Below, one piece after another: positions 43,985 to 53,442 of a stretch of DNA of 64,000 bases (positions within the stretch are counted from its first letter, which is position 1; the number at the start of each line of letters is the position of its first letter). Below the pieces are notes generated by a model. It had not been told where the DNA came from. It saw only the letters and a program-made list of their open reading frames with translations, and did not search any database. The position numbers and the translations under genes were made by a program. Origin of the DNA: Thalassospira xianhensis MCCC 1A02616 (lineage in GTDB: Bacteria > Pseudomonadota > Alphaproteobacteria > Rhodospirillales > Thalassospiraceae). Location: contig NZ_JPWA01000023.1 in assembly GCF_003326475.1 (NCBI RefSeq), forward strand, positions 17,453-81,452, in the 5' to 3' direction.

Positions 43985-44935
43985 TTACTTGCTGCGCATT
44001 TTGTATTCTTCGGCAGCGGTATCAGGCAGATAAAGCGGACCATTGGCTTTGATCCATTTCGGCACTTCCTTGCCTTCCTTGGCAGCAGCAATCGCGTCAA
44101 AGGAAGGTCCGCCAAGATGCGGGTTCAGCTCAATGGTAGCGTTGGTGTCGCCATCGGCCATCGCCTTGAAAATATCAGGAACCGCATCAATCGATACGAT
44201 CAGGATGTCATCCCCCGGGTTCAGACCGGCTTCCTTGATCGCCTGCACCGCACCGAGCGCCATGTCATCGTTATGGGCATAAACCGCACAGATGTTTTTG
44301 CCGCCATCTTCGGCTTTAAGGAAGCTTTCCATGACTTCCTTGCCGCCCGAACGGGTGAAATCACCCGACTGGGAACGGATGATGCTGATGCCCGGGAAGT
44401 TGCCGACAACGGACTCAAAACCTTCCTTGCGGTCATTGGCAGCCGACGAGCCAACAGTGCCCTGCAGCTCGACAACATCACAAACGCCGTTGGTTTCCGC
44501 CGCAAGCCATGCGGCTGCAAGCGCGCCTTCCACCACGAAGTCGGATGCAACCTTGGTCAGATACAGGCTTTCATCGGCCGCAACCCCACGGTCGACCAGA
44601 ACGACGGGAATACCGGCATCCTTGGCTTCCTGAAGCACCTGATCCCAGCCGGTTTCAACAACCGGTGCCAGCAGAATGCCATCAACGCCCTGGGCAATGA
44701 AGGAACGGACTGCCTTGATCTGGTTTTCCTGTTTCTGTTGCGCATCCGAGAATTTCAGATCAATGCCGCGCTTTTCCGCTTCGGCCTTGATTGATTCCGT
44801 CTCGGACGTACGCCAGCCGCTTTCCGACCCGATCTGCGAGAAGCCGATCATCATTTCGGCCTGTGCCGCAAAGGACAGACCAAGTGCAACACCAAGGGCC
44901 GCCGTCGAAACTGCAAGCTGCTTGAGACTTTTCAT
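43985..44935 (-). CDS. ytfQ: Periplasmic sugar-binding protein of the Ytf importer
   Basis: From ATG 44935 (GGGAGGA upstream) the protein has 316 residues with a signal peptide ending AAQAE. The type-I sugar-binding fold has GFSQIGSESGWRTSETESI, APVVETGWDQVLQEAK, NDMALGAVQ-like HNDDMALG and IDAVPDIFKAMADGD, characteristic of YtfQ. First gene of the importer operon; 181 bp gap before ytfR may hold an mRNA-stabilising hairpin. Confidence 0.9.
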   Translation of the reverse strand: MKSLKQLAVSTAALGVALGLSFAAQAEMMIGFSQIGSESGWRTSETESIKAEAEKRGIDLKFSDAQQKQENQIKAVRSFIAQGVDGILLAPVVETGWDQVLQEAKDAGIPVVLVDRGVAADESLYLTKVASDFVVEGALAAAWLAAETNGVCDVVELQGTVGSSAANDRKEGFESVVGNFPGISIIRSQSGDFTRSGGKEVMESFLKAEDGGKNICAVYAHNDDMALGAVQAIKEAGLNPGDDILIVSIDAVPDIFKAMADGDTNATIELNPHLGGPSFDAIAAAKEGKEVPKWIKANGPLYLPDTAAEEYKMRSK

Positions 44936-44971
44936 TATTTCCTCCCTAAAGGCTGTTTTATTGCTAAAAGC

Positions 44972-44990
44972 CATATAGTAATACAATATG
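44972..44990. promoter_or_regulatory. Operator candidate upstream of ytfQ
   Basis: CATAT-N9-ATATG is an inverted repeat that contains ATAGTAATACAAT, a GntR-like motif, with the 8-mer ATACAATA also present at 38762. It lies in the ytfQ/galM divergent region. Confidence 0.4.
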
Positions 44991-45113
44991 ATTTGAAGGA
45001 ACTCAACGGCCTAAATGCGCCTCCCCACTTTCGCGTAGAAAGCGTGGTTGACAGCGGATGAAAAAACCGCAAAGTCTAAATAAAACAGCTATTTGCAGAT
45101 AAAATGAGGCGAC

Positions 45114-46133
45114 ATGTCGAAAAACCCGACAGCAATCCCGATGAACCCGGCACCGGCAGGAACCCTGCAAATCAGGACCGCAAAAATGCGAATCCTGCTC
45201 TCCCCCTATGGGGCACGTATCCGGGCGCTTTGGCTGCGTAATGACGACGGCACGGAAACCAATATCACTGTCGGCCTGCCCGATGATGATGCCTACGCCA
45301 CTCATGACAGCTATATCGGCGCGGTCTGCGGGCGCTATGCCAACCGCATTGCCAATTCGGCCTACATCGCCCCGAATGGTGACCGGGTGATACTGGCCGC
45401 CAATGAAGGCCCCACACACCTGCATGGCGGCATCACCGGCTTTGACCGGCACGACTGGTCGGTTACGCAAAACTCTGATCACAAAATCGCCTTCCACCTC
45501 GAAAGCCCGGATGGCGATCAGGGATATCCGGGGAATTTCGCGGCCACCGCGACCTATTCGATTGTCGCTGAAAATCGCCTGCGCCTTGAAATCACGGCAA
45601 CCTGCGATCAGACCTGCCCGGTCAATATGACCAGCCACGCCTATTGGAACCTGACAGGGCGGTTTGATAAATGCGCGGCCCTGCATATCCTGCAAATCAA
45701 TGCCGATGCCTATCTTCCGATTGATGATCGCCTGATCCCGCTTTCAGGGCGCAAGGATGTGGCGGAAACCGGTTACGATTTCAGAAACCCCAAGGGAATT
45801 GCGCAAAACCTTCTGAATGCCGATCAGGGCTTTGATCACAATTTCTGCCTCAATGGCGCGCGCGGACCACTTAAACAGATCGCAACCCTCTCCGATCCCG
45901 ATAGCGGCCGGACGATGAAACTTTTCTCGACCGAGGCCGGATTGCAATTCTACCTATCGCAGCATTTCACCGATGCGATGAAAATACCCGACGGCAAAAG
46001 CCTCCACAAATCAGGCGGCATTGCCCTTGAACCCCAAACCTTTCCCGACAGCCCCAACCGCCCAGATTTCCCGAGCCCGTGGCTCAATCCGGGCGAGACA
46101 TATAAGCACGTGATCGAGTGGGAATTCTCGTGA
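45114..46133 (+). CDS. galM: Aldose 1-epimerase
   Basis: This 339-residue protein has the GalM pattern: CGRYANRIANS, THLHGGITGFDR (His), NMTSHAYWNLTG (catalytic His), FDHNFCL and LEPQTFPDSPNRPDF with the catalytic Glu. It interconverts alpha and beta anomers of aldoses. Divergent from ytfQ, it would serve the same sugar pathway by supplying the anomer used by the dehydrogenase. Confidence 0.9.
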   Translation: MSKNPTAIPMNPAPAGTLQIRTAKMRILLSPYGARIRALWLRNDDGTETNITVGLPDDDAYATHDSYIGAVCGRYANRIANSAYIAPNGDRVILAANEGPTHLHGGITGFDRHDWSVTQNSDHKIAFHLESPDGDQGYPGNFAATATYSIVAENRLRLEITATCDQTCPVNMTSHAYWNLTGRFDKCAALHILQINADAYLPIDDRLIPLSGRKDVAETGYDFRNPKGIAQNLLNADQGFDHNFCLNGARGPLKQIATLSDPDSGRTMKLFSTEAGLQFYLSQHFTDAMKIPDGKSLHKSGGIALEPQTFPDSPNRPDFPSPWLNPGETYKHVIEWEFS

Positions 46134-46305
46134 CGACGACAGTTCCCATCTCCAGCTCATCGTCGAAAAAATGTCATCGAAAGTTGTATGACGCAGCGCA
46201 ATAACGCGTTGGTGTAAAACAACTTTTGTGATACCTTATAGTCATTCCATTTGAGAAACCCATCTGGAGGCACACCTCGCGGAATGTCCGCAGGGTGATC
46301 GTTGC

Positions 46306-49062
46306 GTGGAAGAAGAGCTTTCATTCGGCCCCTTCACGATTTTGCCTACCCGGCGCGCTCTTTTGCGTGATGGCAAAACCGTGCCCGTCGGCAGCAGAGC
46401 CATGGATATCCTGCTTTATCTGGTTTCGCACGCTGGTGAATTGCGCACCAATGCCGATATCGTCAAACATGTCTGGCCCGACACCTTTGTCGAAGAAGCC
46501 AATCTGCGGGTGCATATATCCGCCCTGCGCAGGGCACTGGAAGATACCAAACAGGCACCAGCCTTCATCGCCAATATTCCCGGACGCGGCTACACCTTCA
46601 TCGCAACGTTGCAACGCGGCACAAGGTCGCCTGACATCGGCCATGGCAACATTGCGCCCGCTGATAAAATCGTCACGCCGACATCCGATGTCATTCCGGC
46701 CCGCTCTTCCGTTGTCATGCCAAGACCTTTGTCACGGGTTTTGGGGCGCGATCAGCTAATTGAAAGCCTGACAGAACAATTATCCATTTCCCGGCTCCTG
46801 ACCATTGTCGGCCCGGGCGGGATTGGCAAATCGATTGTCGCCCGCGCAGTCGTGGCGAACGGGACCGAGCCCGAACACACGATCTGGATTGATTTGTCGG
46901 AAGTCGAACTTGGTAATCTGGTCCCGACCGTCGTCGCATCGGCAATCGGCATCCTGCCACGCAGCAACGATATCATCGGTGAAATTGCCACCCGACTGCA
47001 TTCGGGCAAGGCAGTTCTGGTTCTCGATTGCTGCGAACATCTGATCGAAAGTGCCGCAAGCTTTGCCGAGGACCTTCTGGACCGGGCACCAGGTCTTCGC
47101 ATTCTCGCCACCAGCCGCGAACCGTTGCGGGCCTATGGGGAGCGAGTCCATCGGATCCCGGCTCTTGACCTGCCCGATGTCAAAGATACCGCGGTCGCCC
47201 GGCAATCCCCGGCGGTGCAGTTATTCATTGAACGCGCCGATGGGTTCCTTGGCGGATTTACCCCCGATGATGCCGATCTCGCGCATATAGTTGAAATCTG
47301 TGCCCGGCTGGATGGCATTCCGCTGGCGATTGAACTGGCCGCCGGACGGCTTGAAACCATCGGGCTTGAATCCCTTGAAAAATCACTGGCCGACAGTTTT
47401 CGCATTCTGACACGCGGCAGACGCACCGCCCTGCCACGCCACCAGACCCTGACCGCGACCCTGGACTGGAGCTATATGATCCTGTCCGCCGCCGAACAGC
47501 GCGCACTTCGGGAAGTGTCCGTTTTTCGCGGGCCCTTCACCATTGATAGCGCCAGCGCGATCCTAAGCAACGGCGATGCCCACGATATTCTTCCATCGCT
47601 TGTGGCCAAATCACTGATCGTTGCCGCTGCGGCCCCGGACGAAACCCGTTATCGCCTGCTTGATACCACGCGTCTTTATGCCCTGCAAAAGCTCGATAAC
47701 GAAGGCGAAAAGACCCCGGTCATGCAGAAGTTCGTCTGTCATCTATGCGATCTTTACGATGGCAAGAGCTACGAACTTTCGGCCACCGCGCGCGCCAGAC
47801 AGGAATATCGGGATCTCCAACAGGTCGCGAATTTAAGGGTCGCCCTGCAATGGGCCTTTGGCGATGATGGCGATCCGGTACTTGGCGCACGATTGACGGT
47901 GGTGGCCTTGCCACTGTTTTTCCGCCTGTCGCTTCTCGACGAATGTCTGAGCCACGTGACACAGGCACTGGCATATCTTGATGCCAAACCGGGACGTGAC
48001 GAACGCAGCCGCATGCAGCTTTATGCCGCACTTGGCTGGCCGCAGTTACGTGCCATCAATGCGCCGGAACATGGTATCGCCGCGTGGTCCACCGCCCTTG
48101 CCATTGCCGAGGATCTCGGCGACCTTGACTATCAGCTTCGGGCGATCTGGGCACTATGGGTCGATGCCATCAACCGCGCGGAACCAAAGCTTGGCCTTGA
48201 ACTTGCCGAAAAATTTCAGAAACTGGCGCAAACCTCGCCCGATATCGCAGACAGGGTCATCGGCCAGCGCTTGCATGGTGCAACCCTGCACTGGCTGGGG
48301 CAGCACAAGGATGCGCAAAACATCCTGACCGAAATGCTTGCCGATTACGAGGCCCTCTCGGCAGGTCAGCATTCGATCCGTTTCCAGTTTGATCAGCGGG
48401 TAACGGCAATCATCATTCTGGCCCGCATTTCATGGGTTTTGGGTGATACCGACGATGCGCTTGGCAAGATTTCCGAAACCCTTGAATATCTGACAGACAT
48501 CTCGCACGACATTTCGCTGTGTACCCTTCTGGCCGAAGCAGGCTGCCCGATCGCCATTCTGTCGGAAAAACATGATCTGGCTTCCACCTATATCGCGCAA
48601 TTACGCGACCACACCAAAGCACTGTCGCTTGATGTCTGGCACTGTTATGCGGATTGTTTCGATGCGGAACTGCATCTGATTAATGGTCGGCCCAAGGATT
48701 GCCTGCACCTGATGCAATCATGTCTTGCGACCCTGCAACATGGTGGCTTCGTGCTGTTTCAATCCTATTTTCAATCCATCATGGCACAGGCACAGGAAGC
48801 TCTTGGCGATTATGACGCTGCGATCAAATCCATTGATGCAGCCATTGCCGGTTGCGCGCAATCGGGCGAAAGATGGTGTCTGGCCGAACTTCACCGGGTA
48901 CGCGGTGCGATCCTGATCCGCCACAACACCCAGAACAGTCTGGAACAGGGGCGCACCAGCCTGACACTTGCACTGGAACTCGCCCGTCAGGATGGCGCAA
49001 TCGGCTGGGAGAACCGCATCCGCAGGGACATGGCCGCATTCGCCCTGTGCCAGACCGCATAA
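46306..49062 (+). CDS. Large regulator: OmpR-type winged helix + NTPase + TPR-like repeats
   Basis: This 918-residue protein begins at a GTG. Residues 1-105 form a Trans_reg_C winged helix (LSFGPFTILPTRRALLRDG, NLRVHISALRRAL, GRGYTF). A STAND/AAA-like ATPase follows: P-loop GPGGIGKS near 171, LVLDCCEH near 238, LATSREPL and ELAAGRLE. The C-terminal 450 residues are helical TPR-like repeats. Such proteins are activated by an inducer bound to the TPR part with ATP. It most likely controls the enzyme cluster that starts at 49171. Confidence 0.85.
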   Translation: MEEELSFGPFTILPTRRALLRDGKTVPVGSRAMDILLYLVSHAGELRTNADIVKHVWPDTFVEEANLRVHISALRRALEDTKQAPAFIANIPGRGYTFIATLQRGTRSPDIGHGNIAPADKIVTPTSDVIPARSSVVMPRPLSRVLGRDQLIESLTEQLSISRLLTIVGPGGIGKSIVARAVVANGTEPEHTIWIDLSEVELGNLVPTVVASAIGILPRSNDIIGEIATRLHSGKAVLVLDCCEHLIESAASFAEDLLDRAPGLRILATSREPLRAYGERVHRIPALDLPDVKDTAVARQSPAVQLFIERADGFLGGFTPDDADLAHIVEICARLDGIPLAIELAAGRLETIGLESLEKSLADSFRILTRGRRTALPRHQTLTATLDWSYMILSAAEQRALREVSVFRGPFTIDSASAILSNGDAHDILPSLVAKSLIVAAAAPDETRYRLLDTTRLYALQKLDNEGEKTPVMQKFVCHLCDLYDGKSYELSATARARQEYRDLQQVANLRVALQWAFGDDGDPVLGARLTVVALPLFFRLSLLDECLSHVTQALAYLDAKPGRDERSRMQLYAALGWPQLRAINAPEHGIAAWSTALAIAEDLGDLDYQLRAIWALWVDAINRAEPKLGLELAEKFQKLAQTSPDIADRVIGQRLHGATLHWLGQHKDAQNILTEMLADYEALSAGQHSIRFQFDQRVTAIIILARISWVLGDTDDALGKISETLEYLTDISHDISLCTLLAEAGCPIAILSEKHDLASTYIAQLRDHTKALSLDVWHCYADCFDAELHLINGRPKDCLHLMQSCLATLQHGGFVLFQSYFQSIMAQAQEALGDYDAAIKSIDAAIAGCAQSGERWCLAELHRVRGAILIRHNTQNSLEQGRTSLTLALELARQDGAIGWENRIRRDMAAFALCQTA

Positions 49063-49092
49063 TGGCCTGAATCCGGGCTTCCATCGCCTTCA

Positions 49093-49112
49093 GATTTACA
49101 ACGATTTACAAC
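49093..49112 (+). promoter_or_regulatory. Tandem 10-bp direct repeats upstream of the DJ-1-like gene
   Basis: GATTTACAAC occurs twice head to tail, one helical turn apart, as bound by OmpR-type winged helices. A related element (ATTTAC, AC, AACTCG) lies at 49782-49800, upstream of the alpha/beta hydrolase gene. Confidence 0.55.
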
Positions 49113-49170
49113 TTGCAACTCGCTGAATGTCTCTGATCCTCGGATCATATCCCAGAGGAGGAGACCATTC

Positions 49171-49743
49171 ATGGACCAGAATTTTCCCGTCCGCTTTTTA
49201 ATGATAATCGCCGGAGATGAAGATGACGCGATCCGCAATCATCGTCTCGACATCACCCGGATTGCCTCGGCCTATTATCTGTTCCGCGACATGCCGGCCG
49301 AAGTCGTTCTGGCATCTCCCGGTGGCGGGTTTCCGGCAATAACCATCACCCCACCCGACCACGCGGGTGCTCATTCCACCGCCGTCAGAACCGCAATGCT
49401 GCGATTTCAGTCAGACCGCGCTGCCCGCGAAGATATCGCTGATACGCTGCGTCTGGATCAGATCGCGGTCTGCGACTTTGTCGCGGCCTTTTGTGTCGGG
49501 TTTTCAAGTCACATCTGGAACGATGAAAGCCGCGGCCTGATACCCGTTTTGCAAGCCTTTCTTGCCGAAAAGAAGCCCGTAGCCCTCATTGACGCGGACG
49601 ATCTTCAAATCACTGCAAACGACGCCGGACGCGGGCTTTTGATTATTGGAAGTTCCGATGAATCCCCCTCACTTGCCGCCTGCGCGATGATCCGGATTGT
49701 CAAAGAAAAGCTCGGTCCGCGATTACCGCCCCTGCCCGACTGA
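49171..49743 (+). CDS. DJ-1/PfpI-like protein with atypical nucleophile motif
   Basis: This 190-residue protein has the class I glutamine amidotransferase-like fold layout: beta strand RFLMIIAG, VVLASPGGG, then an elbow region AFCVGFSS where DJ-1 proteins carry the catalytic cysteine, and a helix ending in LIIGSSDESPS. Most members have a G(G/C)HG-like elbow; this one differs, so chaperone/glyoxalase activity cannot be assumed. AGGAGGAG precedes the ATG. Confidence 0.65.
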   Translation: MDQNFPVRFLMIIAGDEDDAIRNHRLDITRIASAYYLFRDMPAEVVLASPGGGFPAITITPPDHAGAHSTAVRTAMLRFQSDRAAREDIADTLRLDQIAVCDFVAAFCVGFSSHIWNDESRGLIPVLQAFLAEKKPVALIDADDLQITANDAGRGLLIIGSSDESPSLAACAMIRIVKEKLGPRLPPLPD

Positions 49744-49746
49744 CGA

Positions 49747-49782
49747 TTGATGCAAAGCAGCCAAAATTCCGATTTGCATCAA
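49747..49782. promoter_or_regulatory. Perfect 10-bp inverted repeat
   Basis: TTGATGCAAA (49747-49756) and TTTGCATCAA (49773-49782) are separated by 16 bp. No T run follows, so an operator or an mRNA hairpin is as likely as a terminator. It lies 4 bp after the DJ-1-like stop. Confidence 0.6.
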
Positions 49783-49897
49783 TTTACGACGCTTAACTCG
49801 TTTTCCCGACAGAACTCCCTCACGCTGATTTCATCGACAAACAAATGCCCGTCATCAGCACGGCACCAGAAACGACACATCAGCAGGAGCAGATATC

Positions 49898-50866
49898 ATG
49901 AACGAACAGTCAAACGCATTTTCAATGGAAACATCACGGCGAAATCTTCTTTTTGCGGGCGGGGCGGCAGTCGCGGCCACCGCACTTCCCAAAATGTCCT
50001 TTGCCGCAACCAATCCGAACCCGACAAAATCAGGAGCACAGAGCATGTCGTTTATCAAAACCAAGGATGGCACCGAAATTTTCTACAAGGACTGGGGCAA
50101 GGGCCAGCCGATCCTGTTTTCTCATGGCTGGCCGCTATCGGCCGACGCCTGGGATGCCCAGATGGTGTTTTTTGGCCAGCAGGGATATCGCGTGATCGCC
50201 CATGACCGCCGCAGCCACGGCCGTTCCACCCAGACCTGGGATGGCAACAATATGGACCAGTATGCCGATGATCTGGCCGAACTGATCGAATATCTCGATC
50301 TCAAGGACCTGATCATGATCGGCCATTCGACCGGCGGCGGCGAAGTGGCGCACTATCTGGGCCGTCACGGCACCAAGCGCGTTGCAAAGGTCGTTCTGGT
50401 CGGGGCGGTCCCGCCCCTGATGCTGAAAACCGACAAGAACCCGAATGGTCTGCCGATGGATGTGTTTGATGGCATCCGCAAAGGCACGCTTGAAGACCGG
50501 TCGCAATTCTTCCTCGATGTGACCATTCCGTTCTACGGCTATAACCGCGACGGCGCGAAAATCTCCGAAGGTGTGCGCGAAAGCTTCTGGGCGCAGGGCA
50601 TGATGGGCGGCATCAAGGGCCAGCTTGACTGCATCCGCGAATTTTCCGAAGTCGATTACACCGAAGACCTTCGCAAGATCGATAAACCGACCCTGATCGT
50701 GCATGGCGATGATGACCAGATCGTTCCGATCGTCGCATCCGCGCTCGAAAGCTCGAAAATCGTCAAGGGATCGGTTCTGAAGATTTACGAAGGTGCCGAT
50801 CACGGCCTTTCGCAAACCCATACCGAACGTTTCAATCAGGATGTTCTCGATTTCATCCGGGCCTGA
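49898..50866 (+). CDS. Alpha/beta hydrolase (haloperoxidase-like) with Tat signal
   Basis: This 322-residue protein has a twin-arginine signal ([15 protein letters not shown], residues 13-27). The hydrolase begins near residue 50 and has [14 protein letters not shown] (oxyanion hole), GHSTGGGEV (nucleophile Ser near 145), a GDDDQIVPI Asp and GADHGL His. The fold matches non-haem chloroperoxidase/esterases. A second ATG at 50045 has its own AGGAG and would yield a cytoplasmic form without the signal. Confidence 0.85.
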   Translation: MNEQSNAFSMETSRRNLLFAGGAAVAATALPKMSFAATNPNPTKSGAQSMSFIKTKDGTEIFYKDWGKGQPILFSHGWPLSADAWDAQMVFFGQQGYRVIAHDRRSHGRSTQTWDGNNMDQYADDLAELIEYLDLKDLIMIGHSTGGGEVAHYLGRHGTKRVAKVVLVGAVPPLMLKTDKNPNGLPMDVFDGIRKGTLEDRSQFFLDVTIPFYGYNRDGAKISEGVRESFWAQGMMGGIKGQLDCIREFSEVDYTEDLRKIDKPTLIVHGDDDQIVPIVASALESSKIVKGSVLKIYEGADHGLSQTHTERFNQDVLDFIRA

Positions 50867-51017
50867 CAACCCGTCATCACCGATTGCCTGAAAAGTCAGG
50901 CAGAACAGAACCGCTTTCCGGGTTCGGATGATGCACCTCGTCCTCACCACTCCATGCATCTCTCCCCCTGCCCGCACCCCGGAAAGCGGCCCCGTTTCGA
51001 AACAAAGGAACAGAACC

Positions 51018-51581
51018 ATGACCAAGAAAGCCCTGATCGTCGTCGATATCCAGAACGACTATTTCCCCGGTGGGAAATGGACTCTTTCCGGTGTTGAGTC
51101 CGCCGCCAAGAATGCCGCCCGTCTGATCGAAAGTGCCCGCAAGGCCGGTGATCTGGTGGTCCATATCCGCCATGAATTCCAAAGCAGCGACGCACCGTTT
51201 TTCCAACCGGGCTCCAAGGGTGCCGCCCTTCATCCCAGCGTGATGAACCTTGAAAATGAACATGTGGTACTTAAACACCAGATCAATTCCTATCGCGATA
51301 CCGACCTAAAGGAACATCTGGACCGTAACGGCATCACCGAAGTCGTGATTTGCGGCAATATGAGCCACATGTGCGTTGATGCCATCACCCGTGCATCTGC
51401 CGATTTCGGCTATCCGGTAACGGTGATCCATGATGCCTGCGCGTCGCGCGATCTTGAATTTGATGGTGTGACGGTGCCTGCGAAATATGCCCATGCGGCC
51501 TTCATGTCTGCCTTGGGTTTTGCCTATGCCACCATGATGTCGACCGATGATTACATCGGCTCCGCGGCCAAGGCCGCATGA
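51018..51581 (+). CDS. Cysteine hydrolase (isochorismatase-like)
   Basis: From ATG 51018 (AAAGGAA upstream) the protein has 187 residues with the catalytic Asp in LIVVDIQNDYFPGGKW, the Lys in VLKHQIN and the Cys in NMSHMCVDAITRASADFG. Family members hydrolyse amides such as nicotinamide, ureidoacrylate or isochorismate. FPGGKW and the NMSHMCVD signature favour an amidase rather than nicotinamidase. Partner of the preceding hydrolase. Confidence 0.85.
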   Translation: MTKKALIVVDIQNDYFPGGKWTLSGVESAAKNAARLIESARKAGDLVVHIRHEFQSSDAPFFQPGSKGAALHPSVMNLENEHVVLKHQINSYRDTDLKEHLDRNGITEVVICGNMSHMCVDAITRASADFGYPVTVIHDACASRDLEFDGVTVPAKYAHAAFMSALGFAYATMMSTDDYIGSAAKAA

Positions 51582-51673
51582 TCATCACGAAGGCAGATCG
51601 GCCCGGTTTGCCTTCACCGATTTTTCGCCCATCCCATTACATGTTTCAAACCCCAGAAAAGCAGGAGCCCGCC

Positions 51674-52483
51674 ATGTCAAAGGGAACCGCACTTGTTACC
51701 GGTGCCTCGTCGGGCATTGGTGCCGTCTATGCCGACCGGCTTGCCAAACGCGGCTATAACCTTGTGCTTGTTGCACGCAATGCCGGACGTCTTGACCAGC
51801 TTGCCACCGATCTTTCCACGCAATACGGCATCGCAGTCACAGCCCTTCCGGCGGATTTGACCAATCATGACGATCTTGAAAATGTCGCAACCCGGCTCGC
51901 CACCGGCGACGACCTGACACTGGTTGTCAATTCGGCTGGCATTGGCCCGAATGCAAACGTTCTGGCCTCCGACCCGGACATCCTGCGCCAACTGGTGTTT
52001 CTGAATGTCGATATCCTTCACCGGTTGACACTTGCCGCCGTCCACAATTTTGCAGATCGCGGTCGCGGCGCGATCATCAATATCGCATCGGTCGTGCCGC
52101 TGATGCCCGAACGTTTCAATGCATCCTACTGCGCCAGCAAGGCATTCGTCCTGTCATTGACCCAGTCCCTTGCCGCTGAAATCGGCCCGCGCGGGGTGCA
52201 GATGCAGGCGGTTCTTCCGGGCTTTACCCGCACCGAACTTTTCGAACGCGCCGGGCTCGATATCAACGTGATCCCGCCGGAAATGATGATGGATGCCGGT
52301 GACATGGTCGATGCCGCGCTTGCCGGCTTTGATCAGGGTGAATTGATCACCATCCCGTCCCTTGCCGATCTGGCGATGTGGGATGCCATGGAAACGGCCC
52401 GCCATGCGATTGCCCCGTTCCTGTCCCTCGCCCAACCCGCACCGCGTTATGCAAACCGCGTCAAAACAGGTGAACCGGCATGA
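51674..52483 (+). CDS. SDR-family dehydrogenase
   Basis: From ATG 51674 (GCAGGAG six bases upstream) the protein has 269 residues: TGASSGIGAVYADRLAKRGY, VNSAGIG (variant of NNAG), IINIASVV and the YCASK catalytic pair. The C-terminal part (MMMDAGDMVDAALAGFDQGE) is typical of DltE/YqjQ-type SDRs. It overlaps the next gene by ATGA. Substrate unknown. Confidence 0.85.
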   Translation: MSKGTALVTGASSGIGAVYADRLAKRGYNLVLVARNAGRLDQLATDLSTQYGIAVTALPADLTNHDDLENVATRLATGDDLTLVVNSAGIGPNANVLASDPDILRQLVFLNVDILHRLTLAAVHNFADRGRGAIINIASVVPLMPERFNASYCASKAFVLSLTQSLAAEIGPRGVQMQAVLPGFTRTELFERAGLDINVIPPEMMMDAGDMVDAALAGFDQGELITIPSLADLAMWDAMETARHAIAPFLSLAQPAPRYANRVKTGEPA

Positions 52484-53433
52484 TCCGTCCCGCATTTCCC
52501 CCGATGCAGCTCACACGGCGAAATTTCATGATCGGTGCCGCTGCGACCACGGCAATTGCCGGAATATCCCTGCTGTCGCGCAAGGCATTTGCCGCCACCG
52601 ACTTTTACCGGTTCCGTCATGGTGCCTTTGACATCACGGTACTGAGCGACGGCTTTCTCACCCTGCCGGTCGAAATACTGCTTCCCGATGCCAGCAACGC
52701 CGAACGGCTTGCCATCCTGCAGATGATGGGTGGGGGTGCCCAAAGTGCCCCGGTACAGACAAACATCCCCCTGATCCGACATGGCGATGACCTGATCCTG
52801 ATCGACACCGGATCAGGTGGCAATTTTCAGCCAAGTGCCGGGATGCTGGAACACAACCTTGCGACCATCGGTATCTCGCCAAACGATATCACCAAGGTCG
52901 TTTTCACCCACGCCCATCCCGACCATTCCGGCGCAACGGTAACCGCAGACGGCAATGTTCACTATCCCAACGCGGATTACTTCATATCCGAAGCAGAATG
53001 GATGTTCTGGACCGACCGCAATTTCGAAACCCGCATGCCAAAGGCACTGCATGGCTTTGCCACGGGCGCAAAACGCGATCTTCTCCCAATACGGGATCGC
53101 CTGAACCTTGTTCGCCCCGGTGACGAAATCGTACCAGGTATGCAGGTCATCGACACCAAAGGCCACACACCGGGCCACATCTCGCTCGAACTGGCCGGTG
53201 ATGACAACCTTCTGATCACCGGGGATGCCTGCACAAACGACATCATCTTTTTTGCCCATCCCGCATGGCATTTCGGCTTTGACACCGACCCGGAACAGGC
53301 CCTGGTCAACCGGCAGATGCTGCTTGACCGCGCCGCCTCGGAAAAGATCAGGATGCTGGGCTATCACTGGACCTATCCCGGCGTCGGCTACGCCGAACGC
53401 CACGGCAATGCCTACCGGTTTGTTGCGACCTGA
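52480..53433 (+). CDS. Exported MBL-fold metallo-hydrolase with Tat signal
   Basis: This 317-residue protein has TRRNFMIGAAATTAIAG at 13-29, a twin-arginine signal, so the enzyme probably folds with its metals in the cytoplasm and is exported. The metal site is THAHPDHSG near 141-149 with later GHTPGH and TGDACTND. The fold fits lactonase/quorum-quenching-like or sulfatase-like MBL enzymes. Last gene of the cluster. Confidence 0.85.
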   Translation: MIRPAFPPMQLTRRNFMIGAAATTAIAGISLLSRKAFAATDFYRFRHGAFDITVLSDGFLTLPVEILLPDASNAERLAILQMMGGGAQSAPVQTNIPLIRHGDDLILIDTGSGGNFQPSAGMLEHNLATIGISPNDITKVVFTHAHPDHSGATVTADGNVHYPNADYFISEAEWMFWTDRNFETRMPKALHGFATGAKRDLLPIRDRLNLVRPGDEIVPGMQVIDTKGHTPGHISLELAGDDNLLITGDACTNDIIFFAHPAWHFGFDTDPEQALVNRQMLLDRAASEKIRMLGYHWTYPGVGYAERHGNAYRFVAT

Positions 53434-53442
53434 GCGATGCGA

